Source: Rugosimonospora acidiphila (lineage in GTDB: Bacteria; Actinomycetota; Actinomycetes; Mycobacteriales; Micromonosporaceae). From it: 64,000 nucleotides of DNA. The stretch lies in contig NZ_BAABJQ010000004.1 of assembly GCF_039543385.1 (NCBI RefSeq), positions 124,001-188,000 of the forward strand, read 5' to 3'. The notes beneath the pieces were generated by a model. It had not been told where the DNA came from, did not search any database, and saw nothing but the letters and a program-made list of their open reading frames with translations. The position numbers were made by a program, and so were the translations under genes. Positions 10,034-17,793 of this stretch are shown here, in pieces (the stretch's first letter is position 1; each line of letters begins with the position of its first letter).

Positions 10034-10675
10034 TTAACCCGCGCCCGCGTCCGGGGGCGGTAGCGGATCCGGCGGCGTGGGCGCTCCCCAGTTGCGGCGC
10101 AGCGCGAGCAGCCGGACCACGAAGATCAACAAAGCGGTACCGGTGATCAGCAGCGGCCGGTTGAGGTGCACCCGCGCCAGGGCCGTCACCACGCCGGCGC
10201 CGAGCAACGAGGCGACGGCGTAGATCTCCCGGCGCAGCACGACCGGGATCTCGCCGGTCAGCAGGTCCCGGCCGAGCCCGCCACCGATCCCACTGATCAT
10301 GCCGATCACGCAGGCGCCGACGGCCGGTACGTGGGCGTCGAGCGCCTTGAGCGTGCCGGTGACCGTGAACAGCCCGAGCCCGGCGGCGTCGAGTACCAGC
10401 ACGGTACGGCGCAGCCGGTTGAACTGCGGGTGCAGCCAGAACAGGAGCAGCGCCGCCAGCACGGCGACGACCAGGTACTCCCAGTGCGTGAACGCGTACG
10501 GCGGGACGGCGCCGATCAGCAGGTCACGAATGATGCCGCCACCGAGGGCGGCGACCGCGCCCACGAACACGACGCCGAACAGATCCAGCCGCTTGACCAC
10601 TCCGGCCGAGGCGCCGGAGGCGGCGAAGACCGCCACGCCGACCAGATCCGCGACCAGAGACGGCGTGACGCTCAT
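10034..10675 (-). CDS. TRIC-family (YadS/UPF0126) cation channel protein
   Basis: Small integral membrane protein of the prokaryotic trimeric intracellular cation channel family. Two homologous halves each carry the signature glycine motif: GGGIIRD near residue 46 and GGGLGRD near residue 130. About seven hydrophobic helices are visible in 213 residues. The C-terminal tail is Pro rich. Prokaryotic members conduct K+ or Na+ as homotrimers; a physiological role here cannot be inferred. It lies between the helicase and the DUF3039 gene on the same strand. Confidence 0.88.
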   Translation of the reverse strand: MSVTPSLVADLVGVAVFAASGASAGVVKRLDLFGVVFVGAVAALGGGIIRDLLIGAVPPYAFTHWEYLVVAVLAALLLFWLHPQFNRLRRTVLVLDAAGLGLFTVTGTLKALDAHVPAVGACVIGMISGIGGGLGRDLLTGEIPVVLRREIYAVASLLGAGVVTALARVHLNRPLLITGTALLIFVVRLLALRRNWGAPTPPDPLPPPDAGAG

Positions 10676-10707
10676 CCGCTATTTACTGGTTCGTACTGTT
10701 CGCGACT

Positions 10708-10932
10708 TCAGTCGACGAACTTTTCCGATTCGTAGATCTCCTTGCAGGCCGGGCAGACCGGTGAACCCGGCTTGGGAGCCCTGGTCACCGGGAACTTCTC
10801 GCCGCACAGCGCCTCGACGTAGATACCCATGACCGCGCTCTCAGCGATCTTGTCCTTCTCCACGTAGTGGAACATTTCGGGCCCGGTGTCGGCCTCTTTC
10901 ACATCCGGACGCTCTTGGACCTGAGTACTCAT
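10708..10932 (-). CDS. DUF3039 family protein
   Basis: A 74-residue conserved actinobacterial protein of unknown function. It has HYVEKDKIAESAVMG, ALCGEKFPVTRAPKPG and a CPACKEIYE motif; three Cys residues (one CxxC) suggest a metal site. I chose the internal ATG because CACAAT ends seven bases upstream, the leaderless geometry, and because the longer GTG-started form would overlap the preceding gene on this strand. There is no ribosome site. Confidence 0.87.
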   Translation of the reverse strand: MSTQVQERPDVKEADTGPEMFHYVEKDKIAESAVMGIYVEALCGEKFPVTRAPKPGSPVCPACKEIYESEKFVD

Positions 10933-10957
10933 GGAGCCAATTGTGACAGGTGGCGGG

Positions 10958-11572
10958 CTATCCCGAACAGCTCGATGACAGGCCACGCAGCGGCCGGCCG
11001 GTCGCCGGGTCCAGGCGCAGGTCGAAGATGCCGAAATCGGTCGTGACCTGGATCTCGTCGTCAGCCACGAAGTGGGCGGCCACCGTCGTTCCGCACGGCT
11101 GGCCCAGGCTGCCCTGGTCGGTGTCGCCGAGGCCGTCGCGGGCGAAGGTGTGCAGCTGCCGGCCGCGCAGCACGGTGACCAGCGCCACGGCGCGCCGGCC
11201 GTCGGCGGAGCGGGCGATCACCTGCGGCTGGTACCGGTAGACGGACAACCCCAGCGTGACCAGCGCCGCGAGGCCGACCACGGCGGCAAGCGCGATCAGC
11301 CAGACCCGGGCGACCAGGCGACGGTGCTGGTTGGCCTCGCTGGAGACGGGCAGGCCCAGCCAGTGGGCGATCACCGCCAGGGCGAGCGCGTAGAACAGGC
11401 CGCGCACCGGATCACCGGAATGCTGGTGCACCACCACGAGCGAGGTCGGGTTCCAGGCCCCGAGCACGGCGCTGGCCAACGCCAGGAGGGACAGCGCACC
11501 GGCGGCGACCGCGCCGACCCGGCGCCAGCGCGCCACGGGCGGCGCCATGAACTCCGCGACCGAGGTGCTCAC
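10958..11572 (-). CDS. Hypothetical membrane protein
   Basis: Unrecognised 204-residue protein. Three hydrophobic segments are visible: GAVAAGALSLLALASAVLGA (~20-40), LFYALALAVIAHWLGLP (~60-76) and VWLIALAAVVGLAALVTLGL (~91-110). An exterior or cytosolic ~95-residue C-terminal domain follows, with three Cys residues, possibly a small beta domain. The GTG start has only a distant GAGG; an ATG eight codons later is an alternative. It lies 25 bases before the DUF3039 start and is divergent from psuG. Confidence 0.65.
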   Translation of the reverse strand: MSTSVAEFMAPPVARWRRVGAVAAGALSLLALASAVLGAWNPTSLVVVHQHSGDPVRGLFYALALAVIAHWLGLPVSSEANQHRRLVARVWLIALAAVVGLAALVTLGLSVYRYQPQVIARSADGRRAVALVTVLRGRQLHTFARDGLGDTDQGSLGQPCGTTVAAHFVADDEIQVTTDFGIFDLRLDPATGRPLRGLSSSCSG

Positions 11573-11678
11573 GCAGACGAGCCTCGCAGGAGGGGAGTGC
11601 CCCCGATACCCGATCCCGGGCCTCGCGGACCGTTCGCGACCGGATTGTTACAACCCGAATCGGCCGCGCCCGCCGGTA

Positions 11679-11697
11679 CCGGTAGATCTTCTACCGG
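11679..11697 (+). promoter_or_regulatory. Palindromic operator candidate upstream of psuG
   Basis: CCGGTAGA and TCTACCGG flank TCT. The centre lies about 33 bases before the predicted psuG transcription start, over the -35 position, so a bound repressor would block the promoter. Confidence 0.55.
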
Positions 11698-11720
11698 CCC
11701 GGTCACGTACCGTCCCGGTC

Positions 11721-12632
11721 GTGAGAGAGTTCGACATCGCCTACGGCGACGAGGTGGCCCGCGCCCGGCGCGACGGCACCCCGATCGTCGCCCTGGAGAC
11801 CACCATCGTGTCCCACGGCCTGCCCCGCCCGGACAACCTGGCGGTGGCCCGCCAAATCGAACAGGCGGTACGCGACAACGGCGCCGTCCCGGCCACGATC
11901 GGCATGCTGGGCGGCCGGATAGTGGTCGGCATCGATGACGAGCAGCTGACCCGGCTGGCGACCGCCGACAACGTGGCCAAGCTGTCGGTCCGCGACCTGG
12001 CGGTGGCCGCCGCCACCGGCGTGGACGGCGCGACCACGGTCGCCGGCACCAGCGCGATCGCGGCCGCGGCCGGGATCGGCGTGTTCGCCACCGGCGGACT
12101 GGGCGGGGTGCACCGGGGCGCCGCGTACGACGAGTCCGCCGACCTGGTGACCCTCTCCCGCTGCCCGATCGCGGTGGTGTGCGCCGGGGTCAAGTCGATC
12201 CTGGACGTGGGCGCCACCCTGGAGCGCCTGGAGACGCTCGGAGTCAACGTGGCCGGCTATCGCACGACCCGGTTCCCCGGCTTCTTCATCACCGACAGCG
12301 GCTTCGCCCTGGACTGGTCGCTCGACTCGCCCGAACGGATCGCGGCCGCGCTGCGCGCCCAGCGGGAGCAGGGCCTGCACCGCGGTGCCCTGATCGTGGC
12401 CAACCCGCTGCCCGTCGACCAGCAGCTCGACCCGGTGCTGCACGACCGGGTACTCGAGGAGGGGCTGGCCAAGCTGGACAGCGAGGGCATCACCGGCAAG
12501 GCGGTGACCCCGTTCCTGCTGTCGCACTTCCACTCCGCCACCCAGGGGCGCAGCCTGGCCGTCAACGTGCGGCTGATCCTGCGCAACGCCGCCCTGGCCG
12601 CGCAGATCGCGGTCGCCGCGGCCAACAAGTGA
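11721..12632 (+). CDS. psuG: Pseudouridine-5'-phosphate glycosidase
   Basis: Cleaves pseudouridine 5'-phosphate to uracil and ribose 5-phosphate, the second step of pseudouridine breakdown. Family motifs are clear: IVALETTIVSHGLPRPDN near residue 21, VPATIGMLGG, KLSVRDLA, TVAGTSAIAAAAGIGVFATG, GVHRGA, VCAGVKSILD and VANPLP. The 303-residue length fits the family. I chose the GTG because TACCGT ends seven bases upstream, with a palindrome just before it; longer starts have no support. The stop overlaps the start of the kinase gene (GTGA), indicating a translationally coupled pair. Confidence 0.93.
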   Translation: MREFDIAYGDEVARARRDGTPIVALETTIVSHGLPRPDNLAVARQIEQAVRDNGAVPATIGMLGGRIVVGIDDEQLTRLATADNVAKLSVRDLAVAAATGVDGATTVAGTSAIAAAAGIGVFATGGLGGVHRGAAYDESADLVTLSRCPIAVVCAGVKSILDVGATLERLETLGVNVAGYRTTRFPGFFITDSGFALDWSLDSPERIAAALRAQREQGLHRGALIVANPLPVDQQLDPVLHDRVLEEGLAKLDSEGITGKAVTPFLLSHFHSATQGRSLAVNVRLILRNAALAAQIAVAAANK

Positions 12633-13519
12633 CAGGTCGGATCATCGTCGTCGGTGACATCGTCACCGACGTGCTGGCTGTCTACAATGGACAGTTGGTG
12701 ACCGACTCCGACACGCCTGCCCGGGTGGCGCTGACCGCGGGCGGTTCGGCGGCCAACACGGCGACCTGGCTGGCCGCGGCCGGCACGCCGGTCACCATGG
12801 TCGGGGTGGTGGGCGACGACGCCGCCGGGGACGCGCGGCTGGGCGAACTGACCGCCGCCGGGGTGGACGCCGTGGTACGCCAGGTGGCGGACGCGGCCAC
12901 CGGCACCGTGGTCGTGCTGTCCCGTGCCGACGAGCGCACCATGCTCTGCGACCGGGGCGCCAACGCGCGGCTGACCGAGGCCGACATCGACCGCGCGCTG
13001 GCCGCCGCCGGGGACGCGGTGCACCTGCACCTGTCCGGGTACGCGCTGTTCGACGGGGAGTCCCGGCCGGCCGGACGGTACGCGCTGGCCGCCGCCCGGG
13101 CTGCCGGGCTGACCACGAGCGTGGACGCGGCCTCCGCCGGTCCGTTGCGCCGGGTCGGCGGGGCACGGTTCCTCGACTGGGTACACGGCACCGACGTGCT
13201 CCTGGCCAACCTGGACGAGGCCGTCGTCCTGGTCGGAGCGCCCGACCCGGTGCCGCTGGCCGGGTACGCGAGGCACGCCGTCGTCAAGCGGGGCGCCGAT
13301 GGGGCGAGTTGGGCCACGTCCGGCTCGAGTCCGGTCGACGTACCGGCGCAGCCGGCCCGGGCCGTCGACGTCACCGGGGCCGGCGACGCCTTCGCGGCCG
13401 GGCTGCTGCGCGCCTGGCTCGCCGGGGCACCGCCGGTCGACGCGCTGCGCGAGGGCGCCCGGCTGGGCGCGGCGGCCGTGTCCGTCGCAGGCGCCAGGCC
13501 GCCCGCTACTCGGGCTTGA
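12629..13519 (+). CDS. psuK: PfkB-family kinase, probable pseudouridine kinase
   Basis: Ribokinase-like sugar kinase of 296 residues. It has the N-terminal signature GGSAANTATWLA (~34-45), VVKRGADGA, and the C-terminal catalytic signature DVTGAGDAFAAGLL with the catalytic Asp. Start and psuG stop overlap by four bases, so phosphorylation of pseudouridine is the likely role by pathway logic. The sequence alone would also fit a general PfkB carbohydrate kinase. The 3' end overlaps the convergent DUF3099 gene by 14 bases. Confidence 0.82.
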   Translation: MTGRIIVVGDIVTDVLAVYNGQLVTDSDTPARVALTAGGSAANTATWLAAAGTPVTMVGVVGDDAAGDARLGELTAAGVDAVVRQVADAATGTVVVLSRADERTMLCDRGANARLTEADIDRALAAAGDAVHLHLSGYALFDGESRPAGRYALAAARAAGLTTSVDAASAGPLRRVGGARFLDWVHGTDVLLANLDEAVVLVGAPDPVPLAGYARHAVVKRGADGASWATSGSSPVDVPAQPARAVDVTGAGDAFAAGLLRAWLAGAPPVDALREGARLGAAAVSVAGARPPATRA

Positions 13520-13904
13520 AGATCTGGTCCGGCTCCAGGATCTCGTCGGACTTGAAGATCGCGTCCGCGTCGATGATGCGGATCTCCTTACCCGGCGTGA
13601 GCGCGGCCCGCTCCTCGGGGGCGGCCTGAGCCGGGGCCGGAACGGAGGGCTGGGTCCGTTTCCTCGGCGGCCGGTCGTTGGCCAGCAGCACCGCGAACCA
13701 CGGGATCAACACCATGCCGACCAGGCACAGCGGGATCCAGATCCACAGCAGCGGGGCGTGCAAGCCGACCAGGAGGGCCGCCGCGATGAGGCACAGCGCC
13801 CGGAAGGACATCATCAGCAGGTATCGGACCTCGCGCGAGTGCAGCTGATCGCCCTGGCTCTCCTCGGCACTGGTGATCACAACCGGTCGAGAGGTTCGCT
13901 TCAC
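13506..13904 (-). CDS. DUF3099 membrane protein
   Basis: Small actinobacterial membrane protein of unknown function. Two close hydrophobic segments (ALCLIAAALLVGL and WIWIPLCLVGMVLIPWFAVLL) form a hairpin around residues 36-76. A Pro/Ala-rich linker and an acidic tail with near-repeated IFKSDEILEPDQIFKPE follow. A TTG three codons upstream abuts GAGGAAGG; the GTG chosen here leaves a nine-base spacer and is the better start. Confidence 0.83.
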   Translation of the reverse strand: MKRTSRPVVITSAEESQGDQLHSREVRYLLMMSFRALCLIAAALLVGLHAPLLWIWIPLCLVGMVLIPWFAVLLANDRPPRKRTQPSVPAPAQAAPEERAALTPGKEIRIIDADAIFKSDEILEPDQIFKPE

Positions 13905-14189
13905 GTCCGGCAACCTTCCTCGGGGCTAACCTTCATCCTCGCACCGTTGCGATTCGGCCGGGGATCGGACCAGTGCCAACGACACCGCCCGCGCGGGATC
14001 CTCGGCGAAGGCGAGCCCGGGCAGCGGCCGCGCGGCCCGTGATGATCGACGCCATCCGGAAAGGCGGTCCGGCATCGCCGGCACCACGGACCACCGTCCG
14101 GCCCTATCCTCAACGGATGCGGAAGCGCCCGTCGTGATCTTGGACGAGGTGGCGGCGGCCGGCAACCCGACCTGACTTGATCCGCCGGC

Positions 14190-14759
14190 TCACTTGGCCT
14201 TGGCGGCGGCCTTCACTTGCTGCTTGTGCTCGCGCACCTTGGTCAGCGACTGCTCGTCCACGATGTCGGCCACCGAGTAGTGCGCCTTGGCCTCGCCGTA
14301 CATGCCGGCCGCCTCGCGCCAGCCCGCCGGGCGGATGCCGTACTGCTTGCCGAGCAGCGCGACGAAGATCTGCGACTTCTGCTTGCCGAATCCGGGCAGG
14401 GCGGCGACCCGCTCCAGCAGCTCGGCTCCGCTACCGGCCTCGCCCCACAGCACGGCGGGGTCGGCGTCGTAGCGCTCCACCAGCACCCGGCACACCTCCT
14501 GTACCCGGGCCGCCATCGCCTTCGGGAACCGGTGCAGGGCCGGCGGCTGGGCGAAGATCTCCACCAGCGCCTCGGGATCGAAGTCGGCCAGTTCCCGGGC
14601 GTCGAGCTCGTGGCCCAGCCGCTGCTGGAGCACGTACGGCGAGCCGAACGCCTTCTCCATCGGGATCTGCTGGTCCAGCACCATCCCGATGAGCAGCGCG
14701 AGCGGGCTGCGCTGGAGCAGCTTGTTGGCCTGCTCGTCGATCGGCAGCGTCAGTGTCAC
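14190..14759 (-). CDS. HhH-GPD-type base-excision repair family protein
   Basis: Helix-hairpin-helix DNA glycosylase-like protein of 189 residues, a family widespread in actinobacteria and uncharacterised in detail. The fold is recognisable from LLIGMVLDQQIPMEKAF near the start and the hairpin ALPGFGKQKSQIFVALLGKQ near residue 135. The tail is Lys/Ala rich. I see no four-Cys Fe-S loop as in EndoIII or MutY, and the usual catalytic Lys or Asp cannot be assigned, so enzymatic activity is uncertain. The GTG has GGGAGG five bases upstream. Confidence 0.82.
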   Translation of the reverse strand: MTLTLPIDEQANKLLQRSPLALLIGMVLDQQIPMEKAFGSPYVLQQRLGHELDARELADFDPEALVEIFAQPPALHRFPKAMAARVQEVCRVLVERYDADPAVLWGEAGSGAELLERVAALPGFGKQKSQIFVALLGKQYGIRPAGWREAAGMYGEAKAHYSVADIVDEQSLTKVREHKQQVKAAAKAK

Positions 14760-14900
14760 GGCGGCCTCCCAGGTCGCGGGCTGTTGCCGTCCATCCTGCC
14801 CGTTCGACATCCGTCCCGGACAGCCGGCCGGACCGTTTGTGGCCAGGCACTCCACGCCGGGCGTGGCTAGTCCACCCGAACGCGAGTCAATAGCGCGTTG

Positions 14901-14940
14901 ACGACGTGAACGCCGCCGCGAACGGTGGCGCCCACGTCGT
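14901..14940 (-). terminator. Long hairpin after the XRE-DUF397 operon
   Basis: Outer arms ACGACGTG and CACGTCGT enclose a second stem (GCCGCC with GGTGGC, one G-U pair). It begins 13 bases after the DUF397 stop on that strand, so it is a convincing intrinsic-type terminator without a clean T-run. Confidence 0.65.
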
Positions 14941-14952
14941 ACGGCTCACCTC

Positions 14953-15177
14953 TCATGCCTTGTCGAACTCGCCATCCTTGTCGAACTCGCCATCCTTGAC
15001 TCCCGCGATGAACGTCGTCCATTGCGCGGGCTCGAAGACCAGGACGGGTCCACGCTGGTCCTTGCTGTCGCGTACCGCCACCGAGTCGTTGAGGTCGGCG
15101 ACCTCAACGCACTGCCCGTTCGCGCTCGAACGGCTGCTCTTGCGCCAGGTCGCCCGGGTAAAGTCCGGTTTCTTCAT
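14953..15177 (-). CDS. DUF397 protein, partner of XRE regulator
   Basis: A 74-residue DUF397 protein with the diagnostic motifs FTRATWRKSSRSSANGQCVEVADL, VRDSKDQRGPVLVF and WTTFIAGVK. DUF397 genes are nearly always next to XRE/DUF5753 regulators in actinomycetes; some pairs (e.g. BldB/AbaA-like loci, WhiJ) act in development or antibiotic control. The first 74 bases overlap the upstream regulator's 3' end in another frame. GGGAGG precedes the ATG. The C-terminal residues DGEFDKDGEFDKA arise from an 18-bp tandem duplication. Confidence 0.92.
   Translation of the reverse strand: MKKPDFTRATWRKSSRSSANGQCVEVADLNDSVAVRDSKDQRGPVLVFEPAQWTTFIAGVKDGEFDKDGEFDKA
14961..14996 (-). repeat. 18-bp perfect tandem duplication in the DUF397 gene
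   Basis: Two identical copies of TGTCGAACTCGCCATCCT at the 3' end of the gene, adding one extra DGEFDK unit to the protein. Confidence 0.95.
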
Positions 15178-16072
15178 GTCCCTGCACCTCCCTCCACTGC
15201 TCGGTGCTGCTGGCGATGTCACTGATCAGGCGCAGGGAGTCGGCCGGGCCCAGGGCCGCTGCCCGCAGATACTCGAAGATCCGGGTGTATCGCCGTACGT
15301 CAGCGTCGCGTTCGAGGAACAGATCCCCGGCCATGCTGTCGATATAGACCAATTCTGGGTCAGCGGGGTCCGGGAAGTCCATGATGGCGAACGATCCCGC
15401 CATCCCCGGATGCGCGCCGAGTGCGTACGGCAGCACCTGGATGGTGATGTCCGGCGCGTCGGCGGTCTCGACGAGTCGTGCGAGCTGAGCCGCCATCACG
15501 GTTGGACCGCCAACCAGCCGATGCAACACGGCTTCATCGAGGATCGCCCAGAGCTGGAACGGTGGCGTCCTGGCCAGGAACGGTTTGCGCCGCATCCGCG
15601 CCTCGACCCGAGGCTCGACCTCGTCCTTGCCGGCGAATGGCAGCCCCCCGCTGATGACGGCGCGCGCGTAGTCCTCGGTCTGCAGCAGGCCCGGCACGAA
15701 CAGGGACTCGTAGTTCCGGGTGCCCCGCGCCTCGGCCTCGAAGCTGATGTAGGTCAGGTGGGCCTCGGGCAGCTCCGACTCGTACCGGTGCAGCCAGTTC
15801 AGCTCATTGGCCCGCTGGGACATTTCCACCAGATCGGCGCGACGGTCGGCGTCGGCGACCCCGTACAGATCGAGCAGGGTGAGCAGGGTGCGGCGCTGCG
15901 GCCGGACCTTGGCGGACTCGATGCGGTACATGGTGGCGCCGTTGATGGCCGTCTTCGCGGTGACGTCCTCGCGGGTCAGGCCCGCGGCCGTACGCAGTCC
16001 GCGCAGCTCGTTGGCGAGCCGGCGAAGGCGGATGGTGGGCGGCTGGCGGCGTACCGGGGTTGGCGAATCCAT
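15104..16072 (-). CDS. XRE-family regulator with DUF5753 sensor domain
   Basis: A 322-residue DNA-binding protein. The helix-turn-helix occupies ~16-70 (LANELRGLRTAAGLTREDVT, then GATMYRIESAKVRPQ). The DUF5753 domain follows at ~95-270, with YESLFVPGLLQTEDYARAV and a WAILDEAVLHRLVGG motif. It belongs to the large actinomycete family paired with DUF397 proteins, to which WhiJ-like regulators belong; the operator is unknown. The gene runs 74 bases into the DUF397 gene, so the two are probably translationally coupled. Two tiny genes are divergent from it. Confidence 0.93.
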   Translation of the reverse strand: MDSPTPVRRQPPTIRLRRLANELRGLRTAAGLTREDVTAKTAINGATMYRIESAKVRPQRRTLLTLLDLYGVADADRRADLVEMSQRANELNWLHRYESELPEAHLTYISFEAEARGTRNYESLFVPGLLQTEDYARAVISGGLPFAGKDEVEPRVEARMRRKPFLARTPPFQLWAILDEAVLHRLVGGPTVMAAQLARLVETADAPDITIQVLPYALGAHPGMAGSFAIMDFPDPADPELVYIDSMAGDLFLERDADVRRYTRIFEYLRAAALGPADSLRLISDIASSTEQWREVQGHEETGLYPGDLAQEQPFERERAVR

Positions 16073-16315
16073 GCTGGTCGACTCCGGCTCCTCTAAATAT
16101 GACCACCGTGCATCTGCAGCAACGGCCCTAATTTAGCTGATGATCACTCCCTGAATGCAACCTGGAACTCGGCGTGATGCTAGTGCACGATGGGCTGAGT
16201 ACGACATCCCGTTTTTTGCGTTAGCTCCTCGGCTCGGATCAGCATTCGCCCCCTCTCCGCCGGTGCACGTCGCACCACGACACGTTCCCCGACGCGTCCT
16301 GCCTGTGAGGTACTC

Positions 16316-16492
16316 ATGCCGCTGTCACTTGCCCTGCCCGCGCTCGTCGGCGTCGGGCTCCTGGGGTTCCTGGCTGGGCTGTTCGTCCTCAGGGTCAAGA
16401 GTCGCTGGTGCCCACGGTGTGGCGTCACGCTGCGCTGCCCGAAGTGCGCCGGGCTCCGGGGAGTGGCTCGCCGGCCCGGCGGCGCGGCGTGA
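16316..16492 (+). CDS. 58-residue membrane-anchored zinc-ribbon protein
   Basis: Short gene with a ribosome site (GAGG six bases upstream). The product has one transmembrane segment (residues ~5-26, LALPALVGVGLLGFLAGLFV) and then RVKSRWCPRCGVTLRCPKC: two CxxC pairs spaced like a zinc ribbon, on the presumed cytosolic side. The stop TGA shares a base with the ATG of the next gene, so the two are translationally coupled. It lies divergent from the XRE-DUF397 pair. I do not recognise a named family. Confidence 0.7.
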   Translation: MPLSLALPALVGVGLLGFLAGLFVLRVKSRWCPRCGVTLRCPKCAGLRGVARRPGGAA

Positions 16493-16899
16493 TGCCCACC
16501 GCCGCGAGCCGGATACCGGCGCGGCAGGCCGGGGCCTCGCGTCCGGCGGAAGACCATCGGGCCCGCCGGCCCGCCTGGAGCTGCGCCATTGACGCGGCCC
16601 CGTGGCCGTGCCCGCTCGCCCGTGAGGCGCTGGCCGGGGCCTACCGGCACGACCCGGACCGGCTCGTGCCGCACCTGGCCACCCTCATCAAGCTGGCGGC
16701 GTCCGATCTCTGGCCGGCCGACCCGGTACTGCTCTATGAACGGTTCATCGCCTGGGCGCTGCCGGTGAGCCTGTTCTGCCGGCTGTGCGGCAAGCCCAGT
16801 CACGACGCCATCCCAGGCATACCGCCACGCTTCATACCGTGTGAGGTGGCCAAGCGACTCCACACGCCCGGCCGGGGCCCCTCGGGGCGGGCCGGCTGA
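16492..16899 (+). CDS. Small actinomycete protein next to XRE-DUF397 locus
   Basis: A 135-residue protein. The core WSCAIDAAPWPCPLAREALAGA (starting near residue 29) and SDLWPADPVLLYERFIAWAL resemble a small actinomycete family commonly found beside XRE/DUF397 loci and sometimes labelled flavin reductase with no clear basis. I see no flavin or nucleotide motif. Four Cys residues include a CRLCGK pair near 100. The start overlaps the upstream stop (TGATG). Confidence 0.65.
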   Translation: MPTAASRIPARQAGASRPAEDHRARRPAWSCAIDAAPWPCPLAREALAGAYRHDPDRLVPHLATLIKLAASDLWPADPVLLYERFIAWALPVSLFCRLCGKPSHDAIPGIPPRFIPCEVAKRLHTPGRGPSGRAG

Positions 16900-16946
16900 C
16901 GGGCCGCGACGTTTGCCCCTCCGATCGATCGGGAACTTCGTCCGCC

Positions 16947-17771
16947 ATGTCCTCGATGGCCTCCTCCGCCCGTCGTGCCGCCGATCGCGCCGGCGACAGC
17001 ACCGTCGTCCACGCGCTGGCCCGGGGCGGGTTCGTCGGGTACGGCCTGCTGCACCTCGCCGTCGCCTGGCTCACCCTGCAGATAGCGCTGGGGCACTCGT
17101 CCGGCGAGACCGACCAGTCGGGGGCCTTCCAGCTCATGGTGCGGCAGCCGTTCGGCCGGGTGCTCGTGTGGATCATCGTGGTCGGGCTGTGCGGCATGGC
17201 GCTCTGGCAACTACTGGCGGCGGCCACCGGGTACCGGGACGAGCGCGGCACGCGCAAGGTCTTCGAGCGGATCGGCGCGGCGGGGCGGACCGTGATCTAC
17301 GCGGCCCTGGCCTGGGACGCCGCGAAGGTCGCGGCCGGCAGCCCGACGTCCAGCGCCGGGCAGCAGCGGCAGACCACCGCCGGTGTCCTGGCGCACACCT
17401 CCGGCCGGGTGCTGGTGGCGTTGGCCGGCGTGGCAGTGCTGGGCGGCGGAATCGGGTTGATCGTGTTCGGCGCGAAGCGCGCGTTCGCCAAGCGGTTGGA
17501 CACTGGCCGGATGGGGCCCGGTACCCGCACGGCCGCGACCGTGAGCGGCATGCTCGGATACCTCGCCAAGGGCGTCGGGTACGGCATCGCCGGCGGACTG
17601 CTGTTCGTCGCGGCGGTGCACCGTGACCCGAAGAAGTCCGGTGGGCTGGACGCGGCCCTACACTCGCTGGCCGGCAAGCCGTACGGGCAGGTACTCCTGA
17701 TCGTGATCGCTATCGGGTTCGCCGCCTTCGGCGTCTACTGCTTCTTCCAGTCCCGCTACCGCGACGTCTGA
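16947..17771 (+). CDS. DUF1206 membrane protein
   Basis: A 274-residue integral membrane protein built from three tandem DUF1206 units, each with two hydrophobic helices and a Gly-rich turn. The units are visible at ARGGFVGYGLLHLAVAWLTL (~26), GAAGRTVIYAALAWDAAKV (~109) and GYLAKGVGYGIAGGLLFVAA (~204). Function is unknown. The ATG has only a weak GGGAAC upstream; an ATG three codons later is possible. It shares its strand with the methyltransferase 22 bases downstream, which has its own leaderless-type promoter. Confidence 0.85.
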   Translation: MSSMASSARRAADRAGDSTVVHALARGGFVGYGLLHLAVAWLTLQIALGHSSGETDQSGAFQLMVRQPFGRVLVWIIVVGLCGMALWQLLAAATGYRDERGTRKVFERIGAAGRTVIYAALAWDAAKVAAGSPTSSAGQQRQTTAGVLAHTSGRVLVALAGVAVLGGGIGLIVFGAKRAFAKRLDTGRMGPGTRTAATVSGMLGYLAKGVGYGIAGGLLFVAAVHRDPKKSGGLDAALHSLAGKPYGQVLLIVIAIGFAAFGVYCFFQSRYRDV

Positions 17772-17793
17772 GGCGTACCGGCAGGATGGACGG

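Noticed and set aside
13905..14189. Small gene between DUF3099 and the HhH-GPD gene
   Set aside because: Several short frames exist but none has a ribosome site or a recognisable protein; treated as noncoding.
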